64,000 bases of DNA from VRUE01 sp963720805 (GTDB lineage: Bacteria; Actinomycetota; Thermoleophilia; Solirubrobacterales; 70-9). This document shows, piece after piece, positions 61,193 to 64,000 of this stretch. The position numbers and the translations under genes were made by a program. A model generated the notes under the pieces. That model searched no databases. It was not told the DNA's origin and saw only the letters and a list, made by a program, of their open reading frames with translations. The stretch spans positions 1 through 64,000 of the forward strand of contig CAVRGT010000007.1 of assembly GCA_963720805.1 (NCBI GenBank), in the 5' to 3' direction. The first letter of the stretch is position 1. Each line of letters opens with the position of its first letter.

Positions 61193-61620
61193 AGTTCGTA
61201 ATCCTTTGCCCAGCGTACGTGCTTGGTCTGCTTGTTGCGTGGCGGCTCAACCCGAAGATACATCGCGCGATTTGGCACCTCCTCGGCCGGAACAACATAG
61301 ACGGTGTCATTCTGTGGGCAATAGACGATGAACAGGTCCACCTCGCCCTCGTAGCTCTTCCAGCTGGTCTTGTGCATATTTGACTGAATGCTCTGAGTGG
61401 TGCACTCGATGACGCCATTGCGCAGGCGTCCTGTCTTGCACTGGGCCTTGAGCAACTGTCCGCCACAATCCAGGACAAGGTCATAGCGCTGGTTTACTCC
61501 AAACGGAAGCAGAACTCGATAGCCGCGCTTGACCAGTTCCACAAGAATCGCGGCCTCGGCCCGGTGTCCTATGTCAACCGGATGCTTCGTCAACTCGGGC
61601 TTTGGCAAGACGCTAGGCAC
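61183..61620 (-). CDS. PD-(D/E)XK endonuclease of the I-Ssp6803I type, running into tRNA-Thr
   Basis: From GTG 61620 the product is 145 residues. It shows HPVDIGHRAEAAILVELVKR, RGYRVLLPFGVNQRYDLVLD and LLKAQCKTGRLRNGVIECTT. These hold the Glu, the Asp and the QCK lysine of the group-I-intron-associated PD-(D/E)XK family (PF11645), whose type member I-Ssp6803I homes into a tRNA gene. Its TAG lies within the first 10 nt of tRNA-Thr. TATGTT (61627-61632) is 6 nt before GTG, so this start is preferred over ATG 61698, which would overlap the divergent gene's start. No intron is seen in the tRNA. Confidence 0.82.
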   Translation of the reverse strand: MPSVLPKPELTKHPVDIGHRAEAAILVELVKRGYRVLLPFGVNQRYDLVLDCGGQLLKAQCKTGRLRNGVIECTTQSIQSNMHKTSWKSYEGEVDLFIVYCPQNDTVYVVPAEEVPNRAMYLRVEPPRNKQTKHVRWAKDYELPA

Positions 61621-61696
61621 ATGCCCAACATAGCGACGACCGCAGACAGAAAGCTCCGGCCCATCGTCACCCAAATTCTGTGAGATGGTGCTGGCC

Positions 61697-62707
61697 ATGG
61701 AGAAGTCCGGCAGCGGCCTTGAGGCACGGTTTCGCTTCCTCAAGCCCGACGAGGGGGCCGTGCTGAGCGAGGCGATCGAGGCTGCTTACGGCGACAGCTA
61801 TGACGTGCGCTGGGTCTACGACCCGGCCGAGGTGTCGGCACGGCTGGCGGCGGGCACGTATGTCGCCTGCGTTGCCGAGAGCGAGGGCGGGGAGCTGCTC
61901 TGTCACGAGGGGATGAGCCTGGGGGCGGCGGGGGACGCGGTCGGGCACTCGGGGCAGGCGGTGACGATGCCGGCGGCGCGGGGGCAGCATCTCTTCACCA
62001 GGACCAAGCGCTTCCTGATGGATTGGGCCGCGGAGCAGGGGCTGGCCGGCATGTACAGCGAGGCGACCGCGGCCCACCCTTACAGCCAGCGCGCCAACAT
62101 CGAGCTCGGCGCGCACGAGACCGGCTTCCTGCTGGGCTGGATCCCGGCGTCGGTCTCAAATGACGCCGCCGGGCAGGAACGGGGCGGGCGGCAGTCGGCG
62201 GCGCTCTTCTACGCCAAGCTCAACGACGGCCACGAGCGCTCGGTCTATGTACCTGAGCGCCACCGGGAGATCGTCGGGCAGACCCTCGATCTGTGCGAAC
62301 TGCGGGGAACGCTCGCCGAGCCTGCCGATGATGCCGAACTGGCGGACCGCAGCGAGTTGCACGTCGCCGTCGATCAGGACCACAACCTGGCGCTGATCAC
62401 CGTGCATGTTCCCGGTGCCGACCTGGAGGCCGTGGTTGCGGCAGAGCGACACCACCTCTTCCACCGCGCCTGCCTCGACGCGATCTACCTCGACCTGCCG
62501 CTGGAGACGCCCGCCACCGCCCTCGTCGCCGACCACCTCGAGGCGCTCGGCGTCTCCTACTCGGGCGTCTTCCCCAACAGCCGCTGCAACGGCGACGTGC
62601 TGCGCATGCAGTCCCTGCACCGTGCCCGGATCAAGGCCGACGACGTCTCGGTCGCCTCCGAGCACGGCCGCGAGCTGCTCGAGTACGTCCTCTCTGATCT
62701 GCCTTGA
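61697..62707 (+). CDS. GNAT-like protein (two-domain), function unknown
   Basis: The product is about 336 residues. The N-terminal half resembles a GNAT N-acetyltransferase fold (RFLKPDEGAVLSEAIEAAYG, YVACVAESEGGELLCHEGMS, AARGQHLFTRTKRFLMDWAA with the usual acyl-CoA-loop position). The second half (SRCNGDVLRMQSLHRARIKA, DDVSVASEHGRELLEYVLSD) looks like a partner domain with a similar layout. The acceptor substrate cannot be told. It is divergent from the endonuclease; the start is ATG 61697 or 61685. Confidence 0.7.
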   Translation: MEKSGSGLEARFRFLKPDEGAVLSEAIEAAYGDSYDVRWVYDPAEVSARLAAGTYVACVAESEGGELLCHEGMSLGAAGDAVGHSGQAVTMPAARGQHLFTRTKRFLMDWAAEQGLAGMYSEATAAHPYSQRANIELGAHETGFLLGWIPASVSNDAAGQERGGRQSAALFYAKLNDGHERSVYVPERHREIVGQTLDLCELRGTLAEPADDAELADRSELHVAVDQDHNLALITVHVPGADLEAVVAAERHHLFHRACLDAIYLDLPLETPATALVADHLEALGVSYSGVFPNSRCNGDVLRMQSLHRARIKADDVSVASEHGRELLEYVLSDLP

Positions 62708-62854
62708 GCTCTGCCGGCCATTCCGAGGCCGGCGCTCGTGCCGGGCTTGCAAACTACACTGTTTATCTTGAGTACTCTCGATATGACTAGGCTTTCGGGG
62801 TGTCAAAAATGGCGGGGATGTCCATCGCCCTCTCGATTGGGGCTTTGCAAGAAC

Positions 62855-62881
62855 ACCGGCGTCACGTGGGGATGCGCCGGT
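62855..62881 (+). promoter_or_regulatory. Small hairpin directly before the epimerase start
   Basis: ACCGGCG (62855-62861) and CGCCGGT (62875-62881) pair around a loop holding GTGGGGATG, which may act as ribosome-binding site for GTG 62883. Could modulate translation. The rest of 62708-62882 shows a small GCCGGCC/GGCCGGC stem and AT-rich DNA but no ORF. Confidence 0.35.
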
Positions 62882-62882
62882 C

Positions 62883-63863
62883 GTGCGGGTCCTCCTGACC
62901 GGGGCTGCCGGGTTTATCGGCAGCCATGTCGCCGAGGAACTCCTGCAGGACGGGCACAGCGTGCTGGGGGTCGACGCCCTCTGGTCGAACTACGACCCGG
63001 CTCGAAAGCGCGAAAACATCGCGATGCTCGAGAGGTGGCCCCAGTTCCGCTTCGAAGCGGCGGATCTGACGAAGGCAGATTTGAGCCCCCTGCTAACCGA
63101 GGTCGAGGTGGTCGCGCACCTCGCCGCCGTCCCCGGCGTCCGGGACTCCTGGGGAGTGGGCTTTAGCAACTATTCCGATGCCAACATGCTTGGTCTCCAG
63201 CGCCTACTGGAGGCGGTGCTCGAGTCTGGGACCCCTCGCCTCGTTTTCGCCTCGAGCTCATCCGTCTACGGCGCCAGCAACCGGGCTTCCGCGAGGTTCC
63301 TTCCTCGCCCGCTCAGCCCATACGGGGCAACGAAGGTGGCCGGCGAGGCACTGTGCAGCGCGTACCAAGCGAGGGCTCCGTGGCTCGACGTCGTCATGCT
63401 TCGCTACTTCACCGTGTACGGGCCCCGCCAACGTCCGGACATGGCGGTCGCGAGATTCGTGGAGGCCGCGCTTGTAGGCCGCTCGGTCACGGTCTATGGC
63501 GACGGTCAGCAGCGCCGTTTCCTCACTTACGTGGGCGACGTCGCCCGCCTCACCGCCCTTGCCGTGGTGCAACCGCTCTCCGGCCTGCACGCGTTCGATG
63601 TCTGTGGGTCGGAGGCCTGGTCGGTAAACCAGATGATCGACGCGGTGGCCGACCTGACCGACCGGGAGATCGTCGTCGATCGAAGGCCCGGGCGCTCGGA
63701 TGATCCGCTGGAGATTGCAGGCAGCTCGGACGAGGCCCAACTTGCGTTTGGGTGGCGACCCACCACAGGCGTACAAAAAGGGCTTTATCTCCAGGTCCAG
63801 TGGACTGCGGCGTTCTTGCAGAAAGAGGTCGCCACTCCCCCAGTTGAGGCCGAAGATGGATGA
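62883..63863 (+). CDS. NAD-dependent sugar-nucleotide epimerase/dehydratase
   Basis: The 326-residue extended SDR has the NAD motif LLTGAAGFIGSHVAEEL (GxxGxxG), VVAHLAAVPGVRDSWG, FASSSSVYG, the catalytic SPYGATKVAGE (YxxxK), and MLRYFTVYGPRQRPDMAVAR. It is closest in pattern to UDP-glucuronate or UDP-glucose 4-epimerases. It probably supplies sugars for surface polysaccharide. The GTG start is placed from the family N-terminus. It overlaps the next ORF by 8 bp. Confidence 0.9.
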   Translation: MRVLLTGAAGFIGSHVAEELLQDGHSVLGVDALWSNYDPARKRENIAMLERWPQFRFEAADLTKADLSPLLTEVEVVAHLAAVPGVRDSWGVGFSNYSDANMLGLQRLLEAVLESGTPRLVFASSSSVYGASNRASARFLPRPLSPYGATKVAGEALCSAYQARAPWLDVVMLRYFTVYGPRQRPDMAVARFVEAALVGRSVTVYGDGQQRRFLTYVGDVARLTALAVVQPLSGLHAFDVCGSEAWSVNQMIDAVADLTDREIVVDRRPGRSDDPLEIAGSSDEAQLAFGWRPTTGVQKGLYLQVQWTAAFLQKEVATPPVEAEDG

Positions 63864-64000
63864 GCTACGCGCGATCTTTGCGGGCGGGCAGCAAACAGGG
63901 CTCTCCGCACAGAAGACGTTTACCAACCGGGTCGGAGAGGTCGATGCCTTCCGCAAGAGTGTTGCCGCAATGCTGCGCGCCCGGAGCGCTCCGGCCAGCG
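63856..64000 (+). CDS. Partial ORF at the right edge, possibly a P-loop NTPase
   Basis: ATG 63856 opens MDELRAIFAGGQQTGLSAQK, then TFTNRVGEVDAFRKSVAAML and continues off the window. The FTNR.GE...F pattern resembles the start of AAA/STAND NTPases (for example FVNREEE), but the Walker motifs would lie outside. Overlap with the epimerase gene supports real translation. Confidence 0.5.
   Translation, partial: MDELRAIFAGGQQTGLSAQKTFTNRVGEVDAFRKSVAAMLRARSAPAS

Noticed and set aside
62708..62882. Riboswitch or small RNA before the epimerase gene
   Set aside because: Only short stems and AT-rich DNA are visible; no known riboswitch core could be matched.

Overview
The window is ordinary chromosomal DNA from a high-GC actinobacterium, most likely of the class Thermoleophilia (order Solirubrobacterales). 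This is inferred from the gene set: very large secreted beta-propeller and repeat proteins with Lys/His-rich tails, a secreted protein of the Ala-Gln-Thr-Ile-Asn-Gly-Gly type, CWB2 wall-binding repeats, F420-type LLM enzymes, a MarP-like protease, XseA/XseB, and a lysA-hom-thrC-thrB amino-acid operon. Coding density is above 90 percent and no intergenic gap exceeds about 300 bp. At least 17 genes have a TANNNT -10 box 6-8 nt before the start codon, so leaderless mRNAs look common; this rule was used to choose several starts.

Layout. 0-7 kb: two large secreted proteins, the first broken by two compensating one-base frameshifts. 6.9-8.0 kb: an insertion-sequence graveyard with a truncated gene tail, a relic IS end, an interrupted leaderless ORF and an 899-bp internally deleted IS1380-family element (perfect 26-bp inverted ends, 5-bp target duplication, Shine-Dalgarno-sequestering hairpin). 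8-11 kb: HAD hydrolase, MazF toxin/antitoxin pair, alpha/beta hydrolase and small unknowns. 11.2-19.2 kb: a DNA-end-processing cluster, AddB-like and AddA-like helicase/nuclease (AddA heavily frameshifted at its 3' end) and convergent XseA/XseB. 19.2-24.8 kb: HxlR regulator, MarP-like protease, class B penicillin-binding protein, lipoprotein, SRPBCC protein, zinc-ribbon/FHA protein with an apparent ATT start, and a coiled-coil protein. 25-29.8 kb: glutamate synthase large subunit (frameshifted). 29.9-37 kb: cupin, propeller protein and the lysA-hom-thrC-[AAA ATPase]-thrB operon. 37-44.7 kb: membrane/secreted proteins, M23 peptidase, zinc exporter, acyl-CoA dehydrogenase, CWB2 protein and MBL hydrolase.

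44.8-51.4 kb: alkyltransferase-like protein, then an acyl-CoA degradation block (LLM oxidoreductase, a probable heteromeric acyl-CoA dehydrogenase pair, thiolase, 3-hydroxyacyl-CoA dehydrogenase). An identical 21-bp palindrome-containing site lies upstream of the thiolase/dehydrogenase pair and of the acyl-CoA dehydrogenase at 40-41.5 kb, which suggests one TetR-type regulon. 51.4-57.7 kb: CorC-like protein, cobalamin-binding-type protein, rhomboid protease, DUF4383 protein, ECF sigma factor with a membrane partner, and a PlsC-GpsA fusion enzyme. 57.7-59.7 kb: translationally coupled ring-cleavage dioxygenase and maleylacetate reductase. 59.7-64 kb: SHOCT membrane protein, tRNA-Thr(UGU) overlapped by a PD-(D/E)XK endonuclease of the I-Ssp6803I type, a GNAT-like protein, a sugar-nucleotide epimerase and a truncated ORF at the right edge.

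Several one-base frameshifts leave conserved motifs intact in alternate frames (2.17, 3.50, 16.6-17.5, 28.26 kb). They look more like sequencing or assembly indels than old pseudogenes, but this cannot be decided from sequence alone.
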